Source: Caldifarciminota bacterium (GTDB lineage: Bacteria > Hydrothermota > Hydrothermia > UBA1063 > CAJXJZ01). Taken from it: a DNA stretch of 64,000 nt. The position numbers were made by a program, and so were the translations under genes. Shown piece after piece: positions 1 through 8,119 of this stretch (its first letter is position 1; each line of letters opens with the position of its first letter). Under the pieces are notes generated by a model, which searched no databases, had not been told where the DNA came from, and worked only from the letters and a program-made list of their open reading frames with translations. The stretch spans positions 27,520 through 91,519 of the forward strand of contig JALSNX010000022.1 in NCBI GenBank assembly GCA_026986775.1. Reading direction: 5' to 3'.

Positions 1-69
1 ATAGTTAGGAGAAAGGGAAGAGTTTGGGTTATTTGTGAAAACCCCAAACACAAGCAAAGACAGGGATAG
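1..69 (+). CDS. rpmJ: 50S ribosomal protein L36, C-terminal part (start outside window)
   Basis: The first 22 codons are open and encode a tail reading RRKGRVWVICENPKHKQRQG before a TAG. This is the conserved C-terminal half of the small zinc-binding large-subunit protein L36, including its last Cys and His ligands (C..NPKHKQRQG). The gene start and the first cysteines lie before base 1. It sits 10 bp upstream of rpsM, the usual rpmJ-rpsM-rpsK-rpsD-rpoA-rplQ order. It is too short for the supplied ORF track. Confidence 0.95.
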   Translation: MVRRKGRVWVICENPKHKQRQG

Positions 70-79
70 GAGGTAACTT

Positions 80-460
80 ATGGCGAGAATTGCAGGTGTT
101 GATCTTCCCAAGAACAAGAGGATTGAGGTTGCACTTACCTATATTTTTGGAATAGGACTTTCCACTTCAAGAAAAATTCTTTCAGCCACAGGTGTTAATC
201 CAGATACAAGAGTTAAGAATCTCACTCCAGAAGAAGTGGCAAAACTGAGAGAGGAAGTGGATAAATACAGGGTTGAAGGTGCTTTGAGGGCGGAGATAGC
301 GAGAAATATAAAAAGGCTTATAGATATAGGATGCTATAGAGGTCTAAGGCACAAGATGGGACTCCCTGTTCGTGGGCAGAGGACAAGGTCTAATGCAAGA
401 ACGAGAAAGGGCCCTCGTGGGAATATGCTTAAAAGAAGCAGAAAGAAGGGAGGTAAATAA
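80..460 (+). CDS. rpsM: 30S ribosomal protein S13
   Basis: A 126-residue protein that begins [20 protein letters not shown] and carries the helix-two-turn-helix region and the basic tail ([20 protein letters not shown]) diagnostic of S13. S13 sits in the head of the small subunit and contacts the P-site tRNA and the large subunit. The length is normal. The ATG follows AGGAGGT at good spacing. The stop overlaps the rpsK start by one base (TAATG), so the two are translationally coupled in the alpha-operon block. Confidence 0.98.
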   Translation: MARIAGVDLPKNKRIEVALTYIFGIGLSTSRKILSATGVNPDTRVKNLTPEEVAKLREEVDKYRVEGALRAEIARNIKRLIDIGCYRGLRHKMGLPVRGQRTRSNARTRKGPRGNMLKRSRKKGGK

Positions 461-864
461 TGGCCAGAAGAACAAGTTCTGAAACTCTGAGGAGAAAGAA
501 GAAAAGAGCTAAGGGTATAGAGCCTGTTGGTATAGCCCATATTCAATCCACATTTAACAACACCATAGTCACTATAACTGACCTTAAGGGGAATACCATT
601 ACATGGGCAAGTGGGGGTACTGTTGGTTTCTCCGGCACAAGAAAGGGTACTCCTTTTGCCGCAATGAAAGCGGCTGAAAGAGCTGCAAAAGAGGCCAAAT
701 CCATTGGAGTCCAGAGGGTTGAGGTCTGGGTTAAGGGTCCCGGGCCTGGCAGAGAGTCGGCAATAAGAGCAATTCAGGCTGCTGGTTTAGAGGTTTTTGC
801 AATTAAAGATGTAACGCCCATACCCCATAATGGCTGCAGACCACCAAAAAGAAGGAGAGTGTAG
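460..864 (+). CDS. rpsK: 30S ribosomal protein S11
   Basis: A 134-residue S11. The signature stretches are [37 protein letters not shown] and the C-terminal [19 protein letters not shown]11 lines the platform of the small subunit near the mRNA exit and the Shine-Dalgarno helix. The start codon shares a base with the rpsM stop. The N-terminus has a short Arg/Lys-rich extension (about 20 residues) before the conserved core, which is common. rpsD begins 2 bp downstream. Confidence 0.98.
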   Translation: MARRTSSETLRRKKKRAKGIEPVGIAHIQSTFNNTIVTITDLKGNTITWASGGTVGFSGTRKGTPFAAMKAAERAAKEAKSIGVQRVEVWVKGPGPGRESAIRAIQAAGLEVFAIKDVTPIPHNGCRPPKRRRV

Positions 865-866
865 GT

Positions 867-1496
867 ATGGCGAGATATACAGGTCCAAAGTGCAGGTTAT
901 GCAGGAGGGAAGGAGAAAAGTTGTTTCTTAAGGGTGACCGTTGTTTTTCCAAGTGTCCACTGGATGGACATAAAAGGTATCCACCCGGAATGCACGGCCC
1001 TGAGAGGAGAAAGAAACTGTCAATTTATGGCTTACAGTTGCGTGAAAAACAGAAAGTAAAGAGAATATACGGGGTGCTTGAAGCTCAGTTTAGAAAGTTT
1101 TTTGAGTGGGCGAGAAAAATGCCTGGTAATACAGGTGAAAATCTTCTCTCACTTCTTGAACGCAGACTTGATAATGTAGTTTACCGTCTCGGTCTTGCTT
1201 CAAGCAGATCACAGGCAAGGCAGCTTGTGAATCATGGACATGTAAGAGTTAATGGCAGAAAGGTTGATATTGCCTCATATCTCGTAAAGCCTGGCGATAT
1301 TATCACAGTTTCTGACAGAGCAAAAAAGATACCATTTATCCAGGAGAATCTTGAGTCTCTTGATGTTTCTGCCATCCCAACGTGGCTTGTGTTTGATAAG
1401 AATAAGATAGAGGGCAAGGTCGTAAGGAATCCTATCAGAACAGATATCACATATCCTGTAAATGAAACCCTGATTATTGAGCTCTACTCCAAGTAG
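867..1496 (+). CDS. rpsD: 30S ribosomal protein S4, zinc-binding (C+) form
   Basis: A 209-residue S4. The N-terminal part contains CRLC near residue 9 and CFSKC about 13 residues later, i.e. the four-cysteine zinc site of the C+ version. The S4 RNA-binding domain ([32 protein letters not shown]) follows at about residues 95-155. S4 nucleates assembly of the small-subunit body and acts as operon autoregulator in some bacteria. No regulatory pseudoknot can be claimed here. The gene follows rpsK by 2 bp and precedes rpoA by 10 bp. Confidence 0.97.
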   Translation: MARYTGPKCRLCRREGEKLFLKGDRCFSKCPLDGHKRYPPGMHGPERRKKLSIYGLQLREKQKVKRIYGVLEAQFRKFFEWARKMPGNTGENLLSLLERRLDNVVYRLGLASSRSQARQLVNHGHVRVNGRKVDIASYLVKPGDIITVSDRAKKIPFIQENLESLDVSAIPTWLVFDKNKIEGKVVRNPIRTDITYPVNETLIIELYSK

Positions 1497-1506
1497 GGGT
1501 AAATCT

Positions 1507-2496
1507 ATGAAGAATTTAATTATACCAGAAGGCATAGTTGTTTTAGAGGAAACCGGAAATTACGGTAAGTATGTATTTGCTCCTCTGGAAAGGGGCTTTG
1601 GCATTACAGTGGGAAACAGTATAAGAAGGGTTCTCTTATCCTCTATTCCGGGACAGGCTATTTATGCGGTTAAAATAGAGGGAGTGCTTCATGAATTTTC
1701 TACGATTAAAGGAGTTGTGGAAGATGTTCCGCACATTGTTTTGAATCTCAAGCGAGTTAGGCTTAAGTTTGATGAAGGCTCACCTGACGAGGCTGTAATA
1801 AGACTGAAGGTTCAGGGACCAAAAGAAGTAAGAGCCAGTGACCTTGATGTACCTGAATTCGTAAGTGTTATGGACCCGGATCATCTTATAGCCACGATTA
1901 CTACGGATACAGTTCTGGAAATGGAAATCAGAGCCAATAAGGGCAGAGGGTTTGTTCAGGTGGAGGACATGAAAGTTGAATTGCCGGAGGGCTTCATCCT
2001 TATTGATGCTATATACAGTCCTGTTCAGAAGGTGAATTACACAGTAGAGAATATGCGTGTGGGGTCAAGGACAGACTATGAGAAACTCATCCTTGAAATA
2101 TGGACCGATGGCTCAGTTGCGCCGTTTGATTCTCTAAAAGAGGCAGCCGATATTCTCAGAGATCATTGCGAAAGAATAACCGCACTTGTAAAAGAGGAGA
2201 AAAAAGAAGAGGAGACCATCCGATTTGAGGAAAGAGAGAGAATCAGAAACTTCATACTCAATGACATCGCAACACTTGAACTATCAAGGAGAACGCTGAA
2301 CTGCCTGAGGGATGCAGGGATTAACAAAATCTATCAGCTTGTCGCAAAGAGCGAGGATGAACTTCTTGAGCTTAAAAACTTTGGACAGAAATCTCTTTCT
2401 GAAGTCAAGGAGAAGCTTGCAAGGTTTAACTATACCCTTGGTCTGGACATTACCAAGTATTTGAAAGAGGAGGAAATAGAGAATGAGACATCTTAA
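1507..2496 (+). CDS. rpoA: DNA-directed RNA polymerase subunit alpha
   Basis: Alpha subunit with the N-terminal assembly domain (GNYGKYVFAPLERGFGITVG, NSIRRVLLSSIPG) and the C-terminal helix-hairpin-helix domain that binds UP elements and activators (LELSRRTLNCLRDAGINKIY, LKNFGQKSLSEVKEKL). The ORF track begins at 1477, inside rpsD. I prefer the ATG at 1507, because it gives the usual start just before IPEGI and avoids a 20-bp overlap; the protein is then 329 residues. The ribosome site upstream is only AGGGGT. The 3' end overlaps rplQ by 14 bp. Confidence 0.97.
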   Translation: MKNLIIPEGIVVLEETGNYGKYVFAPLERGFGITVGNSIRRVLLSSIPGQAIYAVKIEGVLHEFSTIKGVVEDVPHIVLNLKRVRLKFDEGSPDEAVIRLKVQGPKEVRASDLDVPEFVSVMDPDHLIATITTDTVLEMEIRANKGRGFVQVEDMKVELPEGFILIDAIYSPVQKVNYTVENMRVGSRTDYEKLILEIWTDGSVAPFDSLKEAADILRDHCERITALVKEEKKEEETIRFEERERIRNFILNDIATLELSRRTLNCLRDAGINKIYQLVAKSEDELLELKNFGQKSLSEVKEKLARFNYTLGLDITKYLKEEEIENETS

Positions 2497-2917
2497 AAAG
2501 GTTAAGAAACTGGGAAGAGATACAGAGCACAGGAAGGCCCTTCTAAGAAATCAGGTTATTTCCCTTTTTACGCATGGTAAAATTAAGACCACGTTACAGA
2601 AGGCAAAGGAAACAAGACGCTGGGCTGAAAAGATGATTACGCTTGGTAAGAGGGGAACTGTGCCTGCCAGAAGAGAAGCGTTTAAATTCCTTGCAGATAG
2701 AAAAATGGTTAACAGGGTGTTTGATGAAATTGCTCCACTATTTAAAGAAAGAAATGGCGGGTACACGAGAATATATAAGTTATGGAGACGGAGAGGTGAT
2801 AACGCCGAGATGGCAATGCTGGAACTTATAGAGTTTCCATCCGCAAAGGAAGAAGAGCCAAAAGAGGCCCAGGAAGAGGGAAAAAAGAAGAAAAAGGGCC
2901 TTTTTAGAAGAAGGTAG
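2483..2917 (+). CDS. rplQ: 50S ribosomal protein L17
   Basis: A 144-residue L17 with MRHLKKVKKLGRDTEHRKAL at the N-terminus and the conserved TLQKAKETRRWAEKMITLGK region. The C-terminal 25 residues form an extra Glu/Lys-rich tail ending in KKKKKGLFRRR, as seen in several phyla. The start lies inside rpoA and is served by GAGGAGG, so it is translationally coupled. It is the last gene of the ribosomal operon; a strong hairpin follows 31 bp after the stop. Confidence 0.97.
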   Translation: MRHLKKVKKLGRDTEHRKALLRNQVISLFTHGKIKTTLQKAKETRRWAEKMITLGKRGTVPARREAFKFLADRKMVNRVFDEIAPLFKERNGGYTRIYKLWRRRGDNAEMAMLELIEFPSAKEEEPKEAQEEGKKKKKGLFRRR

Positions 2918-2948
2918 TCGTTCAACCCACTGATATACAACGGTTTAG

Positions 2949-2998
2949 GCCCATCTCTCAGGTTTGAATGGCTGAGAGAGGGGCTTTATAATTTATTT
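2949..2998 (+). terminator. Rho-independent terminator of the ribosomal/rpoA operon
   Basis: A 13-position stem with a single mismatch (GCCCaTCTCTCAG pairing with CTGAGAGAgGGGC), a 10-nt loop and a following T-rich tract (TTTATAATTTATTT). It lies 31 bp past the rplQ stop. Its loop and tail also contain the recF promoter elements, described separately. Confidence 0.9.
2964..2992 (+). promoter_or_regulatory. Putative sigma70-type promoter of recF, embedded in the terminator
   Basis: TTGAAT (2964-2969), a 17-bp spacer and TATAAT (2987-2992) lie within the loop, descending stem and U-tract of the rplQ terminator. The recF ATG is only 6 nt after the -10 box with no Shine-Dalgarno, so a transcript starting at the usual distance would be leaderless. 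The promoter assignment is inference from consensus and spacing. Confidence 0.6.
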
Positions 2999-4024
2999 AT
3001 GTATAATTGTTCAATTTCACTTGAAAATTTCAGGAGTTTTGAAGTTTTCAGTGCAGATTTTTCTGATAGAGTGGTAATAATTCATGGAGAAAATGGTTCG
3101 GGTAAGACATCACTCCTTGAAGCCATATTTTATGTATTTTATGGCGTGTCATTTCGTGACAGAGATATAAGTTCTCTAATAAAGAATGGTACATATTATT
3201 CAAAGATCACTCTGACCATAGATGATAAAGAGATTTCTGCATACCTTGACCGCTTTGGAAATAGAAGTGTTGCGCTTAATGGAGAGAGTATAGCAAGAAA
3301 CACTTTAAGAAAGAGTTTTATTCCAATATATTCAATTGGTAGAGATAATCTGATTGATGGTTCTCAATCTGATAGAAGGCGGATAATAAACAAACTTGCC
3401 TCACTCTCAATTGAAGGTTTCCGAAGTGTTCTTTCTGCTTATGAAAGGATAGCAAAGAATAAAAAGGAAGCCATTATCAGGAAAGATATTGCCACCCTTA
3501 CTGCTATTAACCAGAAGTTTTATGAACTTTACAGCATTATATCCAGGACAAGGAGTGAGGTGGTAGATAGATTATCTTCAATTGCAGAGAGACTTGGCTA
3601 TGAGGATATGCAATTTATATATAAACCGTCAATCATAGAATATTCCATGCTTGAGGAAGCTTTACACAGGGAGATTGAGGAAGAGAAGATGACCATGGGA
3701 GCCAGCTTTGATGTTATTGACGTTAGATTGAAAGGTATTGATGCAAGAAAATTTCTATCTCATGGCGAAAAGCATTACCTCTGGTATGTTCTTTTGTTTG
3801 AATTCATTAAAGATTTTTCTCGTAGATATGATAGAGGAGTTTTGATGTTGATGGATGAGGCTTTTTCAGTTCTTGATGATGCGAAAACGAAAGAACTTTT
3901 AGATGCTATAATGTATGGTCCTGAAAAGGTTGTTTACTTTTTCACCACCCAGCGCAGGATTCCTGTAACTGCATCGTATCTGTATCTTGGTAGAGCATAT
4001 GGAAGAATTCGGGCAGACAGTTAA
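2999..4024 (+). CDS. recF: RecF-like DNA replication/repair ATPase
   Basis: A 341-residue SMC/ABC-type ATPase. Walker A is GENGSGKTS (about residues 31-39), the signature is LSHGEKHYLW (about 255), and Walker B is VLMLMDEAFSVLDD. RecF loads RecOR/RecA at gaps. Identity rests on architecture, length close to the RecF norm (about 350-370) and the classic position directly upstream of a DUF721 gene and gyrB. Sequence divergence is high: the usual LLLDDVFSELD has become LMLMDEAFSVLDD, and the signature has H instead of Q. There is no Shine-Dalgarno; initiation is probably leaderless. The 3' end overlaps the next gene by 26-38 bp, depending on that gene's start. Confidence 0.8.
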   Translation: MYNCSISLENFRSFEVFSADFSDRVVIIHGENGSGKTSLLEAIFYVFYGVSFRDRDISSLIKNGTYYSKITLTIDDKEISAYLDRFGNRSVALNGESIARNTLRKSFIPIYSIGRDNLIDGSQSDRRRIINKLASLSIEGFRSVLSAYERIAKNKKEAIIRKDIATLTAINQKFYELYSIISRTRSEVVDRLSSIAERLGYEDMQFIYKPSIIEYSMLEEALHREIEEEKMTMGASFDVIDVRLKGIDARKFLSHGEKHYLWYVLLFEFIKDFSRRYDRGVLMLMDEAFSVLDDAKTKELLDAIMYGPEKVVYFFTTQRRIPVTASYLYLGRAYGRIRADS

Positions 4025-4283
4025 CAGAGTTTTAAAGAGATTACTGGGAAAGAAGGCGCATAAGTTTGAGATAGTAAATAGCATTAATGAATTCTTTGAA
4101 ATGAAGGGAATAAATTTAGAGGAGTTTGAGGTGGATGTAAAGAGGAAGTATGTGTACATAAGGGTGAAAAATCCGTATATGAGACAGGAAATGTCACTTA
4201 TGTTATACGAACTCATGGAGTTTCTCAAAAAAAAGTGTTCAAAAATTATGAGTTATGAAATAAAGTTTACAGGGAGGCCATGA
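3999..4283 (+). CDS. Small DUF721/DciA-like protein
   Basis: About 94 residues from the ATG at 3999 (the track uses an in-frame TTG at 3987). The C-terminal half, YVYIRVKNPYMRQEMSLMLY followed by helix and KIMSYEIKF, resembles the second part of DUF721, the core of the helicase loader DciA. The diagnostic tryptophan of the family is missing. The position between recF and gyrB is where DUF721 genes normally lie in many phyla. Function as a DnaB loader or partner is inferred from context. It overlaps recF and shares an ATGA with the start of gyrB. Confidence 0.5.
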   Translation: MEEFGQTVNRVLKRLLGKKAHKFEIVNSINEFFEMKGINLEEFEVDVKRKYVYIRVKNPYMRQEMSLMLYELMEFLKKKCSKIMSYEIKFTGRP

Positions 4284-6190
4284 TGGATAAGGACCCTAAA
4301 GAGAACAAGAAGAATTACACTGCTCAGGATATAAGAGTGCTGAAGGGCCTTGAGGGTGTGAGAATGAGGCCTGCAATGTATATTGGTGATGTTGGTAAAA
4401 GAGGACTTCATCATCTTATTTACGAAATTGTTGATAATGCGGTTGATGAAGCACTGGCTGGGTACTGTTCAGAGATAAGTATAACACTGAATGAAGATGG
4501 AAGTGTTACCATAGAGGATAATGGAAGGGGTATTCCTGTTGATATTCATCCTGAAAAGGGAATCCCTGCAGTTCAGGTTGTGTTTACAATACTTCATGCG
4601 GGTGGAAAATTTGGTTCAAAGGCCTATCAGATTTCTGGTGGTCTTCATGGTGTTGGTGCGTCTGTAGTAAATGCACTTTCTGAATGGCTTGTTGTTGAGG
4701 TCATGCGGGATGGAAAAATATACAGACAGAGGTATTCAAGAGGAGAAGTTGTTACGCCGCTTGAAGTTGTGGGAGAAACAGATAAAACAGGAACAAGGGT
4801 TACCTTTAAGCCTGATGCAGAGATTTTTAAGGTAACAGAATTTGATTATGAGGTTTTAAGAGATAGAATCAGGGAAATAGCTCTTCTTATAGGTGGCTTA
4901 AAGTTCAGGCTTGAAGATAGACGTTCGGGATTAAAGGACGAGTTCTATTACGAGGGTGGCCTGGCTGAGTTTGTGGATTTTCTTGATGAAGCAAAACAGA
5001 GGATTGCTGGCCCGTTCTACATGAAAACAAAGAGAGACAATGTGGAGATAGAGATTTCTCTATCGTACAATGCAGGGTATGTTGAAACTATATTGAGTTT
5101 TGTCAATACCATAAACACACATGAGGGTGGAACACATCTTGTTGGTTTTAAAAGTGGTCTTACCCGCGCTATAAATGATATAGCAAAAAGATACAATCTG
5201 GTTAAGGAAAACTTCTCATTTCATGGTGATGATGTAAGGGAAGGACTTACCGCAGTTATACATGTAAAACTACCACATCCTCAATTTGAAGGACAGACAA
5301 AAACCAAGCTGGGAAATGGGTACGTAAAGGGGCTGGTAGAATCTGCATTCTATGAATACTTTATGAGGTGGATGGAAGAGAATCCTAAGGAAGCAGAGAA
5401 GATTGTGGAAAAGGCAAAGACAGCGGCAAAATCAAGGGAGGCAGCAAAGAGGGCAAGAGAACTTATAAGAAGAAAGAGTTTTATAGAGTCCGATTCACTT
5501 CCGGGAAAGCTATCTGATTGTACCTCACAGAATCCTGAGGAGGCTGAGATTTTTATTGTTGAGGGTGAGTCAGCAGGTGGTTCAGCGAAGCAGGGGCGTG
5601 ATAGATATTTTCAGGCTGTTTTGCCACTTAAGGGCAAGATTTTAAATGTTGAGAAGGCGGCGTTGCACAAAGCACTTGCCAATGAGGAAATAAAAGTGCT
5701 CCTTTCAGCTATAGATGCAGGCCTCAAGGATGAGTGTGACCCATCAAAAGCAAGGTATCATAAGATAATAATCATGACCGATGCCGATGTGGATGGTGCT
5801 CATATAAGAACCCTTCTTTTAACATTCTTTTACAGATTTATGAAACCTCTTGTTGAAGCCGGTTATATATACATAGCCCAGCCACCGCTCTATCGTGTGC
5901 AGAAGGGTAAAAAGGTTTTCTATGTGTATTCAGATGAAGAACTGAATGAGAAACTTAAAGAACTTGGCGATGGTGTGCATATACAGAGATACAAGGGTCT
6001 CGGTGAAATGAATCCTGAACAGTTATGGGAAACCACAATGAACCCTGAAAACAGGGTTTTAAAGAGAGTAACCGTAGAAGATGCTGCCGAGGCTGATCGG
6101 TTGTTTTCCATTTTAATGGGAGATAAGGTTGAACCAAGAAGGGAGTTCATAGAAAGGAACGCAAAGAAGGTTCAGAATCTTGATGTGTAA
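4280..6190 (+). CDS. gyrB: DNA gyrase subunit B
   Basis: A 636-residue type IIA topoisomerase ATPase subunit. GHKL ATPase motifs are YEIVDNAVDEA, EDNGRGIPVD and SGGLHGVGASVVNALS. The transducer domain follows, then the TOPRIM domain with IVEGESAGGSAKQGRD and TDADVDGAHIRTLL, and the C-terminal QRYKGLGEMNPEQLW. It introduces negative supercoils together with GyrA, which is not in this window. The length suits the short GyrB/ParE type without the large proteobacterial insert; ParE cannot be excluded, but the recF neighbourhood favours GyrB. The start follows GGGAGG and either of two tandem ATGs could be used. Confidence 0.95.
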   Translation: MMDKDPKENKKNYTAQDIRVLKGLEGVRMRPAMYIGDVGKRGLHHLIYEIVDNAVDEALAGYCSEISITLNEDGSVTIEDNGRGIPVDIHPEKGIPAVQVVFTILHAGGKFGSKAYQISGGLHGVGASVVNALSEWLVVEVMRDGKIYRQRYSRGEVVTPLEVVGETDKTGTRVTFKPDAEIFKVTEFDYEVLRDRIREIALLIGGLKFRLEDRRSGLKDEFYYEGGLAEFVDFLDEAKQRIAGPFYMKTKRDNVEIEISLSYNAGYVETILSFVNTINTHEGGTHLVGFKSGLTRAINDIAKRYNLVKENFSFHGDDVREGLTAVIHVKLPHPQFEGQTKTKLGNGYVKGLVESAFYEYFMRWMEENPKEAEKIVEKAKTAAKSREAAKRARELIRRKSFIESDSLPGKLSDCTSQNPEEAEIFIVEGESAGGSAKQGRDRYFQAVLPLKGKILNVEKAALHKALANEEIKVLLSAIDAGLKDECDPSKARYHKIIIMTDADVDGAHIRTLLLTFFYRFMKPLVEAGYIYIAQPPLYRVQKGKKVFYVYSDEELNEKLKELGDGVHIQRYKGLGEMNPEQLWETTMNPENRVLKRVTVEDAAEADRLFSILMGDKVEPRREFIERNAKKVQNLDV

Positions 6191-6255
6191 CTTAATGTGC
6201 TGCAATGCTGTATGCGGAATTATTTGTGGGGCAATGAACTATAAGCACAAAATAC

Positions 6256-6283
6256 TTGACAAAATGCGGGATATGCTTTAAAA
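6256..6283 (+). promoter_or_regulatory. Promoter upstream of the first HU gene
   Basis: TTGACA at 6256-6261 is a perfect -35. The -10 is weaker, TTAAAA or TTTAAA at 6277-6283 with a 15-16 bp spacer. About 35 bp of AT-rich leader precedes the HU start, which has AAAAGGAGG. The remaining bases after gyrB (6191-6255) show no convincing terminator. Confidence 0.55.
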
Positions 6284-6317
6284 ATTAGATACTTCAGAAC
6301 AAAAAGGAGGATGATGC

Positions 6318-6593
6318 ATGAACAAGCAAGAACTGATAGTTGAGGTAGCCCAGAGGGCGGGACTCACAAAGAAAGATGCATCCATGGCAGTAAATGCTAT
6401 GCTCGAAGCCATCAAAACATCTCTTGCCAAGAAGGAAGCAGTAAGACTCATTGGCTTCGGTACATTCGATGTAAAGAAGAGAGCAGCAAGAAAGGGCAGA
6501 AACCCCAGAACAGGTGCAGAGCTCAATATACCTGCAAGAACTGCCGTTGTCTTCAGACCGGCCAATGCTCTCAAGGACATAGTAAACAAGTAA
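6318..6593 (+). CDS. hup: HU-family nucleoid DNA-binding protein (copy 1)
   Basis: A 91-residue histone-like protein. It begins MNKQELIVEVAQRAGLTKKD, has the dimer-core GFGTFDVKKRAARKGRNPRTG and the DNA-binding arm tip NIPARTAVVFRPANAL. HU bends and compacts DNA as a dimer. The length is typical. It has its own TTGACA promoter and a strong ribosome site. A second HU lies at 9359 with a different arm sequence, so the cell can form heterodimers or use the two under different conditions. A large stem-loop starts just after the stop. Confidence 0.95.
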   Translation: MNKQELIVEVAQRAGLTKKDASMAVNAMLEAIKTSLAKKEAVRLIGFGTFDVKKRAARKGRNPRTGAELNIPARTAVVFRPANALKDIVNK

Positions 6594-6598
6594 GATCG

Positions 6599-6661
6599 GA
6601 TATTCCATATGCGCGGAGGGGGGCTTTTCAAGTGGGCGGGCTCCCTCCGCAGAACAATATC
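6599..6661 (+). promoter_or_regulatory. Stem-loop enclosing the start codon of the following lipoprotein gene
   Basis: Inner stem GCGGAGGG (6613-6620, extendable with GG) pairs with CCCTCCGC (6643-6650). An outer stem GATATT (6599-6604) pairs with AATATC (6656-6661). The ATG at 6609 lies in the internal loop between the two stems. No T-run directly follows the GC-rich stem (a T5 occurs about 20 nt later), so this is a doubtful terminator and a candidate translational control element. Confidence 0.6.
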
Positions 6662-7223
6662 GGTAATCCTTTTTACAATACACTTTTCAATTTTAACCAC
6701 AGGCTGTAAATTATTTTCACTTAGAAATCCCGAGACAGAAGAAGGGAGTGTTGTGAACACTCCTCATTCATTTACAGAATTATTGAATGTTTTCAAAGAG
6801 AGTATTATGGCGGGTAATATAAACCAGTATGAGATGTTACTTTCAGATAGCTTCAGGTTCAGAGTATGTGACAGGATTTACTATTCAAACCCTGAATTTT
6901 ACAACCACTGGAACAAACAGATGGAAATAAATACCATGCGTAATCTTTTCCTCGCACTGTCCAGAAATGAGAGCTATCCTGTTTTTTTTGAAAATTATAG
7001 CATACAGGCTATAGATACTGCAGAAAGCGATACGCAGCTTGCAAGAATTGAGTATCGTATACACTTTGCTTTTACCTCAGATGAGGTGGATACTGTATGC
7101 GGATACATGGATATTAAGGGTGTAAGAAATTTTGAAAACTGGCAGGTGGACTCCATCTACGACTATTCAGTAGATGAAGACCCCTGCCTATCGGATGTGA
7201 AAGTTAGATTCCTAAGTAAATAA
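6609..7223 (+). CDS. Small lipoprotein with NTF2/SnoaL-like fold (predicted)
   Basis: A 204-residue protein. Two arginines, a hydrophobic stretch (SVILFTIHFSIL) and the lipobox LTTGC place the lipidated cysteine at residue 33. The mature part begins with an acidic linker. About 130 residues follow, starting FTELLNVFKESIMAGNINQY, with a rhythm of helices then strands (SDSFRFRV, ARIEYRIHFAF, WQVDSIYDYS) like the cone-shaped NTF2 superfamily often seen in secreted unknowns. No catalytic residues can be named. Only one ATG is available, and it sits inside the stem-loop at 6599-6661 with no Shine-Dalgarno. The 3' end overlaps the convergent argF by 12 bp. Confidence 0.6.
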   Translation: MRGGGLFKWAGSLRRTISVILFTIHFSILTTGCKLFSLRNPETEEGSVVNTPHSFTELLNVFKESIMAGNINQYEMLLSDSFRFRVCDRIYYSNPEFYNHWNKQMEINTMRNLFLALSRNESYPVFFENYSIQAIDTAESDTQLARIEYRIHFAFTSDEVDTVCGYMDIKGVRNFENWQVDSIYDYSVDEDPCLSDVKVRFLSK

Positions 7224-8108
7224 CCTGTATAGGACCGCTTTTTCAGTATGCAGCCTGTTTTCTGATTCCTGAAGAACCACTGAGTGAGGGCCATCAAGCA
7301 CTTCGTCAGTAATCTCTTCCCCACGATGGGCAGGCAGGCAGTGAAGGACTTTCACATGTGAGGGAGCATATTTGAGAAGTTCGGAATTAACCTGATAAGG
7401 TGCAAAGAGCTTCAGTCTCTTTTCCCGTTCTGCCTCCTGACCCATGGAAGCCCATACATCAGTATAAATAAAGTCTGCATCTTTTACCGCTTCCTTTGGG
7501 TCTCTCACAATCTCAAATTTTACTCCAAGCTCAAGGGCTTTTTTTACAATATAGCCGTTTGGCTCGTACTCATAGGGCGTTGCAATGGTAAACTTTCCTC
7601 CTAACAGGGCTGTAGCAGCAAGAAGTGAGTTTGCAACGTTATTACCGTCTCCTATATAGGCAAGGTTTACATTGAATTTACCGCTTATCTCATACATTGT
7701 CATGTAGTCTGCAAGTATCTGGCAGGGATGTTCAAGATCAGAAAGTGCATTTACCACAGGATGTTTTGAGTGTTCTGCAAGTTCAAGTAGAATACCATGA
7801 TGGAAAACTCTTGCTACAATGCCATCAGTCCAGTTATCAAGGTTTTTGGCCACGTCTTTGACAGATTCTCTCTTTCCCAGCTGGATGTCCTGAGGAGAGA
7901 GATAGACACCCTTCCCTCCAAGGTCGTATATAGCTCTTTCAAAGGTAACCCTTGTCCTGAGCGAGGGTTTCTGGAATATAAGGGCTATCATTTTGCCCTC
8001 TAACGGCCTCTCTTTTATTTCACCCTTTTTAAATTTAATGGATATTTCAATGAGTTCTTTAAGTTCCTCGGGAGAGAGGTCAAATATGGAAAGAAAATCC
8101 TTTTTCAT
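7212..8108 (-). CDS. argF: Ornithine carbamoyltransferase
   Basis: A 298-residue transcarbamylase that makes citrulline from ornithine and carbamoyl phosphate in arginine synthesis (or the reverse in the deiminase route). The carbamoyl-phosphate loop is SLRTR (usual STRTR), with QLGKRESVKD, the HPCQILAD motif, the ornithine-side VWASMGQE (usually DVW.SMG) and HCLPAHRGEEI with the catalytic Cys. The length fits the catabolic/anabolic short forms. It is the second gene of a minus-strand pair, 11 bp after the TPR lipoprotein. No other arg genes are in the window. Confidence 0.93.
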   Translation of the reverse strand: MKKDFLSIFDLSPEELKELIEISIKFKKGEIKERPLEGKMIALIFQKPSLRTRVTFERAIYDLGGKGVYLSPQDIQLGKRESVKDVAKNLDNWTDGIVARVFHHGILLELAEHSKHPVVNALSDLEHPCQILADYMTMYEISGKFNVNLAYIGDGNNVANSLLAATALLGGKFTIATPYEYEPNGYIVKKALELGVKFEIVRDPKEAVKDADFIYTDVWASMGQEAEREKRLKLFAPYQVNSELLKYAPSHVKVLHCLPAHRGEEITDEVLDGPHSVVLQESENRLHTEKAVLYRLFT

Positions 8109-8119
8109 ACCTCTCCTCC

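Noticed and set aside
1477-1506. Upstream start of rpoA given by the ORF track
   Set aside because: It lies inside rpsD and adds residues not found in alpha subunits; ATG 1507 fits the family.
1275-1535. Antisense ORFs over the ribosomal protein genes and similar shadows throughout
   Set aside because: They mirror strongly conserved genes and have no ribosome sites or family features.
6195-6281. 28-codon Cys-rich ORF (MCCNAVCGIICGAMN...) between gyrB and HU
   Set aside because: No ribosome site, and it runs through the HU promoter elements; most likely chance.
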